NCBI GenBank assembly: GCA_900547295.1
Contig: URGK01000018.1
Location: 1-35,024 of the forward strand
Direction of reading: 5' to 3'
DNA: 35,024 bases
DNA from: an uncultured Eubacteriales bacterium
GTDB lineage: Bacteria > Bacillota > Clostridia > Peptostreptococcales > Anaerovoracaceae
Shown: one piece after another, positions 8,301 through 17,505 of the stretch
How the letters are laid out: each line of letters begins with the position of its first letter
How positions within the stretch are numbered: position 1 is the stretch's first letter
The notes under the pieces: generated by a model
The model's input: only the letters and a program-made list of their open reading frames with translations
The model's database searches: none
What the model was told of the DNA's origin: nothing
Translations under genes and position numbers: made by a program

Positions 8301-11300
8301 TGCTCTGCCATTCCCTGCTGATATTTTTCTTTATACTGCCGCTTGATAGCATTTATCTTTTCCTTATTCTTTGCTTTTTCCTTAGCTATCTTTTCTGCCT
8401 GCTGCTGTTTTTTCTTGTCTGCAAAGGTAACCATTTCATTTGTCTGTGCAACTTCATTGGCTATTTCGGCCGCAAGCATATCTGTTGCATCAGTAAGGTC
8501 AAAGCCAAACTCATTAACATAGTCCTCACTCAACGCCTTTGTGATTTCCGCAAGCCTTACACCCTGCTCCGGCTCAGTGAGTTCAGCATCAAACAGTTCC
8601 GGATAAACTTCTGCCCATTCCTGCCATTTTTCATCAAGGTATATTCCGTTATCAGATGTATTCACTCCTTTATTTATTCTTTTGTATTCAGTATATGAAC
8701 CATACACATATGCTACTTCTTGCTTTTGTGTTTCAGACAATGCAACCTTGCTACTCTTTATATCTTTTAGAATTCCCTTAGCATAATCGGATATTTCCTT
8801 ATTGTATGTACTGTTTGTTATGATATCGGTGGCAATGCTTCTCGCAACATCCCATACCTGATCCGCTTTGGCATCTTTCTCTGCCATATAGCCATACAGG
8901 TTTGTGAGCGCGTTTATCAGCTGCTCCTTATCAACCTTTGAGCTGTATTCTGCACGCAGTCTGTTCACATACTTATTAATCTCGCCTTTATCCGGTATAC
9001 GACCCTTTGACAGCCTCATCTGTTGTTTCAGGTCTGCAACAAGCTGTTTATATTTCTTGTTCTCTCTGAGTAGTTTCTGAGTGCTGCGGTCAGTTTCCTT
9101 GATGGAGAACCTAATGTCCTTATCCGTAGTAGGACTTGTATTGTCTATATTTTTAAACTGATTAGACTCAAATGTAACATAAACATTTGACTTTATAGTT
9201 CCTACTTCTGCATTTCCATAACCGCCTTCGTCATATACATTTTTAAATATTACACCATCATAGTCTGCAATACCTTCATCAACCGCATCTTCTGCCATAG
9301 AAACTATATCAGCTGTTGAAGTTCTCATCATTCCATCTTCTTCAAATGGAGATAATCCTGATATCTCCATAAGCTCATCAAGATTGTCAACCTCAATATA
9401 ATTAATGGGTATTCCGGAGAACTTTTCATTATGTGCATCTATAATAAGTGGATTGGTTATATTAAGATACCCCTCATACATACCATCATTGTTTGTGTAT
9501 GTTCCAGCCAGTTCTTTGCTGTCGGAATAGTAATTCTGATTCTTATTAAAGACAGTAAATCCTGCTGAAGGTGTACCATGGTATACTGCTATAAGCCTGC
9601 CCTTTTCGTCCCTTACCTTACTATTTTTAAAGTATTCCTGCTGTTCTTCTGACAATACATTTCCTTTATTATCAACCTTAAAGGAATAACGGAAATTAGA
9701 GAGTTCGGAGACGTGAGGATTTTTACCTTCCTCAAAATATGCAGTAATATCCGCTAAGACTTTATTGGAATGAGTTCCTTTCGGATACTTTGTGCTGGAA
9801 ACAGTTTTACCGTCAGTAGTGTCTAAATCCAGCACCACCTCACCATGCTGCTTGCTTATATAATCAGATAATATCTCCTTTTGTGCCTTAGTAGGCATTA
9901 CAGACATATTTATTCCATTGATTTCAGGACTAATGCGTATATTACCCTCAGACATAAACTGAACCATACTGCCACTGTAATCTTCTCCACCATAGTCCTC
10001 ACTCAATGCATCTCTAATATCTCTATGATCCACATATCGAGAGCCTCCCGGTCCGCCTTCATGTCTGCCTGAGAAATCAAGCTGTTTACCATTGGCAGTA
10101 ACATATCCTGTTTCCGACCATTTGCGTGTATACCCGAAATACTCGCTTGCATCTTTGATATGTTGCTTTTTCTCTTCATCTGTATACTCTTTAATAGAGT
10201 ATCTGATATCTTTATTTATTGTAGGGTTCGCATTATCTACATTTTTAACCTGCTCAGAATGCAGTGCAATATATGCTTTTGTTTTTCTTCCGAAACTGCC
10301 TTTATCTTCTTCCAGAATAACTCCATCATATCCTTTTGCCTCAAGGTAGTTAGTTATAATCTCCTTGCTTTTTGCCGACAATGCATCAGCTTCAGCTGTC
10401 CATGCCTCTATTATTTTATCCTCGGCCTCCCAGACTTCCTCAAACTTTGGATCGTTATATATATCACTTCTGCTCGCATTAGGATTCTTTCTCCTATATT
10501 CTGTGATATACTCTGTTAAAGCAGCTTTGGCATCTTCAAATTTCTTCTTATAGTCAATGTCTAATTTCCTGTACTCATCACTTACCTGTTTGTACTCAGC
10601 ACTTTCGCTCAGCATCCTGTCAAATTCGCCTCTATCTGCAGCAATAAGAGGATTTGTAATGTTAGCATACAAAGGCATCTGCTTATTTCCCGATAAACCA
10701 ATATCATTTTCAGTCGGTTTCAGGAAGATACCATACGGCGTTCCACTATCTCCAGAGCCTGCGCCTTCGTGTTTTGTATCAAATACTGTAAAGTCGTTTC
10801 CGGTCTGATGATATAAAACCATAAGCTTGCCATCTTTATCTCTGACTTTGCTGTCCTTGAAATATTCCCGCTGTCTCTCGGATAAGCTATTGTCGTTGGA
10901 ATCTTCTTTTATTGAGTATTTCTCATTGCTTTTTTTGTCTGTTTCTGATATGCTTTTATTAGAAACAGGACTGATGGCTGACCCCTGTCTGCCTTTCGAG
11001 GTAGTCATGCCAGCACCGGTAGGTTCTGTTTTTTTATTGAATTCAAATTCAGAACCATCCGGCATAAGTATTCTGTGAACGTGATATCTGTTTTTACCAC
11101 CTACCTTTACAACTGCTGCCATATAGCCACTCGTACCATTTATCACAACGGGAGCTGCTATTGTAACTGTGTCAATCTTTCTTTTTTTATGGTCAATATG
11201 TTCATCTATTACCCTACCTCGCTTCAGTACTTGAGGTAGCGCTTTGAATGCTGCAAATTCACCGTCTGTGTACAAATACTTTAAACTTCCCGTAACTTCA

Positions 11301-14300
11301 TCTTCTCGCAAAATTATATGTCCAAAGTCCTGTCTATCGATACCGTCCTTAAATTTTTTGTTGTAGTCATTCATTATGACCTTGGCTTTTTCAGAGCGGT
11401 TCAAGTTCTTTATGCTTTCATATTCCACATCCGCAACAGGTTTCATATCCTTGAGTTTTTCCATATTCGCCCGCAATTGCTTCTTAATAGAACTATCCTC
11501 ACCTTTTTTAGAATATTTCACACTGCTTTCGTTCGCGTTTGCTCCTGTCTCGGCACTTGCATAGGTTTCTGAAGCCTTGTTTAACGCATCTATGTATATC
11601 TTTCTTACGCTCTCGGCCCTCTGCTGGTTCTGCTTTGCAAGCTGCCTCATATCTTTTGATACCTTGGACAGGTCATTTCCTGTAAACATAGCTTTGATAT
11701 TTGCAATTATGCTGTCAATTACATCAATAAGCTTCTGCAGGACAGACTTCTGCTGCTCTATGCTGTAGCCTGATTTATCAGTAAGCCACTGAGCAAAGCT
11801 TTCTGCGCCCTTGTCATTTGAAAACAATCCTGCAAGAGCATCGGCAATAAATTCTTCCTCTGCCGTAACCTCATCACCATATCTCTGCTTCTTGCTTTCA
11901 AGAAGCTCTGATAGGGACATCATACCTTTTTCTTCCGCATACCACGAAAGAACCGCATCTCTAAGCTCCTTTGCGCCCTCTTTATTGAGTGCATAGGTAT
12001 AGTGTGTGAGTTCATGTGCCAGCGCCTGTCCCAGATTATCACTGTCAAGTGAAAGCTCCAGCGTTCCCATTGCTACATTAATCGCACCGTTAAGCTGTAC
12101 ATTTGCTCCGTCCACAACCCTATGCAGCTTTTCTGCAATAGTAACATCAAGCCCTGTCTTTTCAGCCAGCGCCTTTGCCATATTCTTTTGTGTTTCGGAT
12201 AACTTATTACTCTTGTCCTCTGCCTTGCTTTCGCCTTTCTTTGCAATATCAGTTTTGGCAGCAACTCTTTTTTCTTCCGTTATTCTTGCAGCTTTAATTC
12301 CTGCAAGGTATGCATCTCTTGCAGCATTGGCAGTCAGATACTCTTTCCATGCGCTGTTTATCTTGTTTGCCCAAGTAAAATTGAATCTTTTAGGATTGCT
12401 ATACGCTATTTTACCTGCATCATAGAAAGCATTAAAAGCAGCCGTATAGCTGCCTGCAGATACAGTTCCTGTGTAGTCTGCAGCAAGTTTCTCAGCGACT
12501 TCACCAGTATATTTTCTGACGCTCTTTCTGAATGTAGCAACATCTGCAGGAGATGTAATCATCACAGGAGTTTCTACTATAGTTCCGTCACTGGCTCTGA
12601 AACTGCCACCATTCTCAGCTGCAATTTCACTCTCAATATCAGCTCTCATATTCACAGCCATATTATATGTCGCATTTGCAGCATACTGAGTAATCTGTTT
12701 TCTTGTACTTTCGTTGTCTGCAGGAAGTGCAAAACCTGTTACATTTTTAAAAGCGTCCTTTGCTGCATCATTACCCTGAAAAACTTCTGTATCAGTATAG
12801 TTTGCTGTTCCAGCAACAATCCTTCCTATAGACTGCGCATACTCATCTGCCTGAGTTTCTTCCACCCCCTGTTTAAGAAGTACAGCTTTCGCCTGCTGTG
12901 CCGCATTGCTTTCTCTGCCTGCTGCAATTCCTTTAGCTCTCTCAACATCTTCCTCATCAAAACCTTCCTGTGCTTTTCTGAATGTTTCATTATCGAGCGC
13001 ATTTCTGTATATATCATTATACTGTTTCGCTGCTCTGTTATCCGCTGCGGCGTTTTTCTTGACAAGGTCATAGAATTGCCCCGGGAGTATGTTTTCGCCC
13101 CTCTGGGACTGATTCAGAAGCTGATTTGCATAGCTGTAAGATTCACTTGACTCATCAGATTTAAGGCCTTTATTAATTTCTGCTTCCTGCTGCTGACGGC
13201 TCATATTACGTCCAGCTCTGTATTCTATAGCCTGTCCTCCGCTACCCATAATTCCGCCTAAGGCTGCACCAATAACATAATCATACGCAGAATCTTTCCA
13301 ATACTGCGGATTGCCGTACTGTTTCAGAGCTTTATCATCATATGAAATTCGCTGTATAATAGGATTAACTGCATCAGCTATGACTTCTTCAAAACCTTCT
13401 TCATTGGCAGCAAGGCCAGCTTTAACTGCATGATAAAGCACATTTTGTCCTTTATCAGTTTTGACAAAACGTTTTGCTGCATCAGTTATCTTCTTTGCGG
13501 TTGTTTCAGACACTCTGTCCAGTGCACCTTTTCCTCCATAAATAAGCTTTGAACCTCCTGAGAACAATCCTTCTGTTCCTATTTCCACACCTGCAGATAA
13601 GCCACCATAGAGTCCCTGCTGTTTAAGATCAGCGCCTGAATTTGCAGCCTGTTCTACAGAACTTCCAAATGCTCTAACGCCCATAGGCAGGAGTGAGAGT
13701 CTGCCTCTGCCTAATGTCACAGCTCTGTCAAGACCCATCATTACGCCCTGCGATGCAATATCTATTCCTACCTTTCCAAGCTTACCTGTTCCTTTTTTGG
13801 CCGTATCTATATACTCGCTCCCCTCTCTCAGAAGCTGAGAGCCTTTTCTTTTCTGAGGATTCTTTTCTTTTGTAAGCCCTGTCACGTCTCCAAGATATTC
13901 GCCAGCTCTGATTATGCCTCCAAGCCACTCACCCATGGCGCCATTTGTTATGTAATCAAATCGGTTCCACTCGTCCTTATCTTTTTTCAGTATGTAATCG
14001 CCAGTAAAGTAATCCTTAACTCTTTCAAAAGCAGTCTTTTTCTTTCTCTGACTTCCGCTACGACTTGTAAATGACTGCTGGCCCTTACCGAACTTGCCGT
14101 AACTACCACTATGTTTGACTGTTTTCCTCTCATTGCGCATATAGTTCCTGCTGGCCTGCTGTCTCTTATCATTTGAGCTGCTTGCTTTATTCTTTTCTCT
14201 GCCTTTAGCTGCAGCTTCTTCATCAAGCTTTTTGCGGTCATTGTTTTTGAGATATTCATCATATTTTTTTCTCTGCTTCTCACCTTTTTTATAGTTCTTA

Positions 14301-14314
14301 ACAAAATCGCCCAT
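5336..14314 (-). CDS. Giant polyvalent protein (zincin, BECR nuclease-like, two ART-like domains)
   Basis: 2992 residues from the ATG preceded by AGGAG; an ATG 18 nt upstream lacks a site. In order: basic N-terminus (1-110); hydrophobic Gly/Ala-rich region (about 120-370); zincin metallopeptidase with HELTH (767-771) and a downstream EEEFIAD (819-825); probable Barnase-EndoU-ColicinE5-RelE-fold domain (about 965-1090, ending RYHVHRIL); ADP-ribosyltransferase-like domain starting VLYHQT (H1169); a SGRHEGGPGGSR domain (about 1380-1530); second ART-like domain, VYHGT (H1579); coiled coil (about 1965-2050); long C-terminal region resembling large polyvalent-protein associated domains. Polyvalent proteins are thought to be injected with phage DNA and to act on the host. 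It sits where P22-like phages encode ejection proteins. Confidence 0.85.
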   Translation of the reverse strand: MGDFVKNYKKGEKQRKKYDEYLKNNDRKKLDEEAAAKGREKNKASSSNDKRQQASRNYMRNERKTVKHSGSYGKFGKGQQSFTSRSGSQRKKKTAFERVKDYFTGDYILKKDKDEWNRFDYITNGAMGEWLGGIIRAGEYLGDVTGLTKEKNPQKRKGSQLLREGSEYIDTAKKGTGKLGKVGIDIASQGVMMGLDRAVTLGRGRLSLLPMGVRAFGSSVEQAANSGADLKQQGLYGGLSAGVEIGTEGLFSGGSKLIYGGKGALDRVSETTAKKITDAAKRFVKTDKGQNVLYHAVKAGLAANEEGFEEVIADAVNPIIQRISYDDKALKQYGNPQYWKDSAYDYVIGAALGGIMGSGGQAIEYRAGRNMSRQQQEAEINKGLKSDESSESYSYANQLLNQSQRGENILPGQFYDLVKKNAAADNRAAKQYNDIYRNALDNETFRKAQEGFDEEDVERAKGIAAGRESNAAQQAKAVLLKQGVEETQADEYAQSIGRIVAGTANYTDTEVFQGNDAAKDAFKNVTGFALPADNESTRKQITQYAANATYNMAVNMRADIESEIAAENGGSFRASDGTIVETPVMITSPADVATFRKSVRKYTGEVAEKLAADYTGTVSAGSYTAAFNAFYDAGKIAYSNPKRFNFTWANKINSAWKEYLTANAARDAYLAGIKAARITEEKRVAAKTDIAKKGESKAEDKSNKLSETQKNMAKALAEKTGLDVTIAEKLHRVVDGANVQLNGAINVAMGTLELSLDSDNLGQALAHELTHYTYALNKEGAKELRDAVLSWYAEEKGMMSLSELLESKKQRYGDEVTAEEEFIADALAGLFSNDKGAESFAQWLTDKSGYSIEQQKSVLQKLIDVIDSIIANIKAMFTGNDLSKVSKDMRQLAKQNQQRAESVRKIYIDALNKASETYASAETGANANESSVKYSKKGEDSSIKKQLRANMEKLKDMKPVADVEYESIKNLNRSEKAKVIMNDYNKKFKDGIDRQDFGHIILREDEVTGSLKYLYTDGEFAAFKALPQVLKRGRVIDEHIDHKKRKIDTVTIAAPVVINGTSGYMAAVVKVGGKNRYHVHRILMPDGSEFEFNKKTEPTGAGMTTSKGRQGSAISPVSNKSISETDKKSNEKYSIKEDSNDNSLSERQREYFKDSKVRDKDGKLMVLYHQTGNDFTVFDTKHEGAGSGDSGTPYGIFLKPTENDIGLSGNKQMPLYANITNPLIAADRGEFDRMLSESAEYKQVSDEYRKLDIDYKKKFEDAKAALTEYITEYRRKNPNASRSDIYNDPKFEEVWEAEDKIIEAWTAEADALSAKSKEIITNYLEAKGYDGVILEEDKGSFGRKTKAYIALHSEQVKNVDNANPTINKDIRYSIKEYTDEEKKQHIKDASEYFGYTRKWSETGYVTANGKQLDFSGRHEGGPGGSRYVDHRDIRDALSEDYGGEDYSGSMVQFMSEGNIRISPEINGINMSVMPTKAQKEILSDYISKQHGEVVLDLDTTDGKTVSSTKYPKGTHSNKVLADITAYFEEGKNPHVSELSNFRYSFKVDNKGNVLSEEQQEYFKNSKVRDEKGRLIAVYHGTPSAGFTVFNKNQNYYSDSKELAGTYTNNDGMYEGYLNITNPLIIDAHNEKFSGIPINYIEVDNLDELMEISGLSPFEEDGMMRTSTADIVSMAEDAVDEGIADYDGVIFKNVYDEGGYGNAEVGTIKSNVYVTFESNQFKNIDNTSPTTDKDIRFSIKETDRSTQKLLRENKKYKQLVADLKQQMRLSKGRIPDKGEINKYVNRLRAEYSSKVDKEQLINALTNLYGYMAEKDAKADQVWDVARSIATDIITNSTYNKEISDYAKGILKDIKSSKVALSETQKQEVAYVYGSYTEYKRINKGVNTSDNGIYLDEKWQEWAEVYPELFDAELTEPEQGVRLAEITKALSEDYVNEFGFDLTDATDMLAAEIANEVAQTNEMVTFADKKKQQQAEKIAKEKAKNKEKINAIKRQYKEKYQQGMAEQRKKHNQKLTAQRDKAKEQLARQKAKYEQRAADTRARTDRRGVKMQIEKDVKYLTGMLLSPTDMKHIPEGYQSAIARMLAGFDFSTTRTDAWTKKYGHMSRRMLNFANLNAELLKIAESGESDIVVDSFITDLAEKLSKDLDGRRLDSLTNGELQDVKTLLKAVRYGIGNINRTFSDNIRQTRAEAADNIISETMQIKDKKHRSEFFKMFDDFLNSSNVKPVDFFEVMGGTAKEVFGSVVDGFDKHIRNVDTAMEYIQGVAAKKTLNRLSNDKMKPAKFKLESKETVELLPSQVMSLYCLMKRPEAVEHITKGGIVPTSLKYKKKFKTQGIIDDKRKQITYTDAARIINSLTEEEKNIADKLQKFMAEDCAAWGNETSMKIHGYKKFEDPNYFPMKSDKDFLESRQTDKAELMPKLWTAGFTKALTPGANNPIMLDDIFNVVTRHITEMSMYNALAPALLDFERIYNYKQRGGDKTYYNGTTVKEQIRRAYGDKATNYINKLMRDLNNANKREDKVDAKIPNRLLANYKKAKIGFNFRVFVQQPTAIVRSAMMINPKYLIAAQGKPAIKEMQEHCPIAKWKGWGFYQTDVAPSMKEILLGQESKLDKLFMNAYGKADDFTWSYIWKAVKKEVEKNNPDIESGSQEFWDKCNERARDIFYRTQVVDSMLSRSQIMRNDDTLMKMMTSFMAEPTTTFNMMRTETIKTAKEWSSGDKKAATKRMATLIPVFITNAVGVSAAAAIADYLRDAYTGDDDDEDKNLTPLQKYLKYTALNILDNANPLNMLPFTRDIYSLFSGYDVARMDMAAFATIYKDVERLQKTYEQGEDAKYTYEYCIRQLALHSGEIFGIPAANIVREIETTIKAAFPEEGKALIDKFMYADPDDVNRKSNYAALLSEDKDKSQSALEAIERDAESRYQKYIDEGKSESQAMSAVRSSLSNYYKGAYQVADTSERSTITSRISQISVNGRSVWEYADGTIKDFSEWDETE

Positions 14315-14322
14315 AACGTCTC

Positions 14323-15516
14323 CTATTTCCATCTATATGTGTCCTGAGTATACTTGTTATATCCGCCTTTATCTCCTGTACCTTTGCCTGTTTTATTGGC
14401 GGTTGCATATGTATGATATAATTCTTTACCCTTAGCTTCTGAAACCTTACCACTTTTAATAAGTGTCTGTACATAATCATATAACTTATCATTACTTTTA
14501 TATGACCTGCAGGCTTTCTTTATTGAAGCGAACTCACTACTGTCAGCAGTCCCTCCGGAACCTTTATATGTGGTGGATTTGCTTCTCCTTCTGCCCGAGC
14601 CACCACTTCTGCTACTACCCGAGCTAGAGGCTTTTTTTAATGCAAGGTTATAGTTGAGCTTATCCATCTTTTTATTCCATTTGAACTGGTCTTCATCTAA
14701 TTTCTGAGCTTTCTTGCTAAGGTTAAGATTATTCTTGTTGTAATAATCATTGTTATAAGTATCTGCAATATCTGCCAGCATACTATATCTGTTGTTGAAA
14801 GCAGTTTCTCCTTTGTCGTACTGGTCAGAATATACTCCATACAGGAATTCTCTGTCTGTGTTATAGTCTGCTACCTTATCTCTGTACTCACCATATTCGT
14901 TGCCATACAAAGTATTTGCTGCATTAAATGCAGTATTGAGCTGGTCCCCCTCAAGCTGATACTTGTTTAAAGCCATGCCATAAAGCTCGGGTATCATCTC
15001 ATTAAGCTGCGTAAGATATCCGTTATACGCCTGCTGGCCTACATTCTGAGAATAGGTGCTACCATATCCCCCTGTAAGCCCCGCAGCTGCTCCCATAGTA
15101 TCAGCCATAGCCTGCTTACCTAATGCCGTATACTGGTCCTTATATTGCTGCCACATCGGATCTGATGTTAAATCATAGGAAAAGTCAGGCCTGTTCATTA
15201 TCTGGTTGTAGATAGTATCAAGCTGTCCTTTATATGTAGACTGGAAATCTCCCGGCTTATTAGCAACAAGATTATCATAATCACCTTTTGCTGAAACAAC
15301 ATTCTTGTCTTTTGTAGGCTGATAGCCATTCTTGGCTGCCTCCCTCAACGAAGCTGTCACCTGATGAGGTATCCCGGAGATATCTTTCCATTTCTTTGTT
15401 TTTGACTGTGAGCCGGTTCCACTCGAAGAAAATCCTGTGGATTTAAGTTTGTATTTAGGATTCGGATCACTTTTAAGTTTATTTTTTGACTTGTTTTTGT
15501 TTTTCGCTGTGCTCAT
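14323..15516 (-). CDS. Probable virion (ejection or internal) protein
   Basis: 397 residues from the ATG with AGGAG about 8 nt upstream (an in-frame ATG-like extension to 15567 overlaps the preceding gene without a site). It has a Lys-rich N-terminus, a central Tyr/Asn/Gln-rich helical part (PDFSYDLTSDPMWQQYKDQY, GLTGGYGSTYSQNVGQQAY) and a low-complexity Ser/Gly/Arg stretch before the end. The DPMWQQYKDQY...GLTGGYGSSY pattern recurs in unassigned Firmicutes phage structural genes. It directly precedes the giant polyvalent gene, so a partner ejected from the capsid is plausible. Confidence 0.75.
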   Translation of the reverse strand: MSTAKNKNKSKNKLKSDPNPKYKLKSTGFSSSGTGSQSKTKKWKDISGIPHQVTASLREAAKNGYQPTKDKNVVSAKGDYDNLVANKPGDFQSTYKGQLDTIYNQIMNRPDFSYDLTSDPMWQQYKDQYTALGKQAMADTMGAAAGLTGGYGSTYSQNVGQQAYNGYLTQLNEMIPELYGMALNKYQLEGDQLNTAFNAANTLYGNEYGEYRDKVADYNTDREFLYGVYSDQYDKGETAFNNRYSMLADIADTYNNDYYNKNNLNLSKKAQKLDEDQFKWNKKMDKLNYNLALKKASSSGSSRSGGSGRRRSKSTTYKGSGGTADSSEFASIKKACRSYKSNDKLYDYVQTLIKSGKVSEAKGKELYHTYATANKTGKGTGDKGGYNKYTQDTYRWK

Positions 15517-15754
15517 TGCCTTTCTCCTCAAATTCTTTAACTGCAGCAAGGTATGCCTCAGCCTCACTTGCTCTCTGAAGCATTGCCTGTCTGCTTACCT
15601 CGGAAAAAACATCTTTTATAGCGGCTTCAACCAATACCGGTGCCAGCCCGCTTTTATTAATAGCATTAACAACTTTACCTTTAAGTTCGTCCATAATTAA
15701 CGTAACCGGTTTAACCGGCATACCTTTAACAGCTTCTCCTTCACATTTTTTCAC
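15479..15754 (-). CDS. Small hypothetical phage protein
   Basis: 91 residues, with a GTG start (15754) 7 nt after GAGGTG; no ATG in frame has a better site. Helical and charged, with LIMDELKGKVVNAINKSGLAPVLVEAAIKDVF and a C-terminal KQKQVKK. It overlaps the next gene by 38 nt. Similar small helical proteins occur beside tail genes in clostridial phages; role unknown. Confidence 0.7.
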   Translation of the reverse strand: MKKCEGEAVKGMPVKPVTLIMDELKGKVVNAINKSGLAPVLVEAAIKDVFSEVSRQAMLQRASEAEAYLAAVKEFEEKGNEHSEKQKQVKK

Positions 15755-15765
15755 TTTTCATCACC

Positions 15766-17505
15766 TCAGCTTTCTAAAATATCAATACGTTCTTTCAATG
15801 CATCTATCTCTTTTTTATGTTCTTGAATGAGTGCAAGCATAGGCGGAATAATATATCTCATTTCCCAGTTCCTTGGCTTGCCCGTTTCTCTGTCAGCAGC
15901 TATCGGATAAACATTATTGACCTGTTCAGCTATAAACCCTATGCAGTCTATACCATATCGCTGGTCATTTTCGTTTAAATAATCATCTTTGTATTTAAAT
16001 TGATATACCTTAATATCATACAAATGGTGCGGATCTAATTCCTCATTTTCCACTGGTTTAATATCGTGCTTGTACCACATACTTGAACCTGAAGAATAAC
16101 CCAACTGATATGGCGAAGTAGCTGCCAGTCTGGCATTAGGATCTCCCGAAATATTCCCCGCGTTTGATACATACAGTTTACTTGCATAGATATTATCGCC
16201 AGACTCATAATATTGAGAATGCGTATGACTAGAAAGGGCATACCCAGATAAATAACTGCTAATATCTGATGTGGTAATAACAGATGATCCATTAACCTTT
16301 ATACTAGCACCAGCACTACCACCAACGGTTATAGCACCAGCAGAAATATTTGTAGTATGGCCAGTCGAAGAATTTATAAATAACAACGCATTGGCACTAA
16401 ATGCAGCTCTTTCGTTTGTACCAATTGATTGCATAGCATTAGGAGATATTGTTGTAGAAAGTTTAGGTCCACTAAGCTTGATAATGCTCGTAGCATCTGA
16501 ACTAGTCGTAATGTCAACACTCCCACCAGTAATTGTCAGGTCATTAGCTGTTAAACTTCCACTCCATATCGCAGTGTCTGTAATTGTAGTTCCATATTTT
16601 CTTATAAAGTTTGATGTGTCGGGTATATCATCAGTTGTAGCAAGATTATCAGGTTTATTGTTTATGTTGTTCCAGCTGATAACTGCATTTTCACCCATAG
16701 TAATATTCTCACCGACTACAAGGCCCTTAACAGTAGCATTGGTGCAATCAAGTACAGTGCACTTTACATTACCTGTTATATCTGCATTTTCCGCTTTCAT
16801 ATTTCCTGAAAGGTCCACAGTGAACTTGTTATTAATATTCAAAGTTCCACCTGTGATATTGGCAGCCGGCATATAAAGCGCGCCGTTATTTATATAGGCA
16901 ACCTTTTCCGCGTTCTGCCAGAATGCAATCTCATCAGCTGTGTATGTCGCAAGCAGATTGCTCCTGTCGAGCACTGTCTGACCATTTGCATCAACCTTTG
17001 TGGCAAGTTCACCAACTCCAACGCCGTACACAGGCAATGAATTCTCATCGTAATATAAAAGGCCGGTCTTTATGAAATTGTGTGAGCTAACAGTAATATC
17101 GCCGAACTCACCTGTAATGCCTGATGTATACCTATAAAGCTGCGTTATTCCTACAGGTGTTCCCTCTATATCCACAGTCGCCTTCTCAAAGTAATCTCCA
17201 AATTCTGATTTTGCAACATAATCTCCGGCCATAGAAAGCTTTATCTTCTCACTGTTTTCAACCGTATACTCCGCAGTCTTTATGATTAATGACCTCATTG
17301 CTGAATAGCTTGCGAGTATATCGGCCTTTTCTTTTGCGCTTGCTTCCTTATCGCCCAGCACTGACAAGGCTTTCTCCGTATCTCTCCATATCGCCTCAGC
17401 GGTAGTGTTGGCAAAATTGAGATTGATTTTTTCTGCCAGCTGATGCAGATATGAGTTCACCTGATCCAGTTCCGTAAACCTGTTGGGATAATCAGCCTTT
17501 ATCAT
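15766..17505 (-). CDS. Tail fibre/spike with C-terminal S74 intramolecular chaperone
   Basis: 579 residues. The N-terminal part is helical (1-90); the middle is beta-rich with GTLNINNKFTVDLSGNMKAE and ITGGSVDITTSSD repeats typical of trimeric fibres. The last 110 residues (from about 470) match the peptidase S74 chaperone: SSMWYKHDIKPV holds the Ser-x4-Lys pair of the self-cleaving family, followed by DIKVYQFKYKDD, IGFIAEQV and a C-terminal coiled coil (ALIQEHKKEIDALKERIDIL). Such domains help the fibre trimer fold and then cut themselves off. The ATGA overlap with the upstream stabilisation gene couples translation. Confidence 0.88.
   Translation of the reverse strand: MIKADYPNRFTELDQVNSYLHQLAEKINLNFANTTAEAIWRDTEKALSVLGDKEASAKEKADILASYSAMRSLIIKTAEYTVENSEKIKLSMAGDYVAKSEFGDYFEKATVDIEGTPVGITQLYRYTSGITGEFGDITVSSHNFIKTGLLYYDENSLPVYGVGVGELATKVDANGQTVLDRSNLLATYTADEIAFWQNAEKVAYINNGALYMPAANITGGTLNINNKFTVDLSGNMKAENADITGNVKCTVLDCTNATVKGLVVGENITMGENAVISWNNINNKPDNLATTDDIPDTSNFIRKYGTTITDTAIWSGSLTANDLTITGGSVDITTSSDATSIIKLSGPKLSTTISPNAMQSIGTNERAAFSANALLFINSSTGHTTNISAGAITVGGSAGASIKVNGSSVITTSDISSYLSGYALSSHTHSQYYESGDNIYASKLYVSNAGNISGDPNARLAATSPYQLGYSSGSSMWYKHDIKPVENEELDPHHLYDIKVYQFKYKDDYLNENDQRYGIDCIGFIAEQVNNVYPIAADRETGKPRNWEMRYIIPPMLALIQEHKKEIDALKERIDILES

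Noticed and set aside
10092..12425. Many plus-strand open frames opposite the giant gene
   Set aside because: They are antisense shadows: no ribosome sites, serine/leucine/phenylalanine-rich composition, and a continuous 2992-codon gene with recognisable domains on the other strand.
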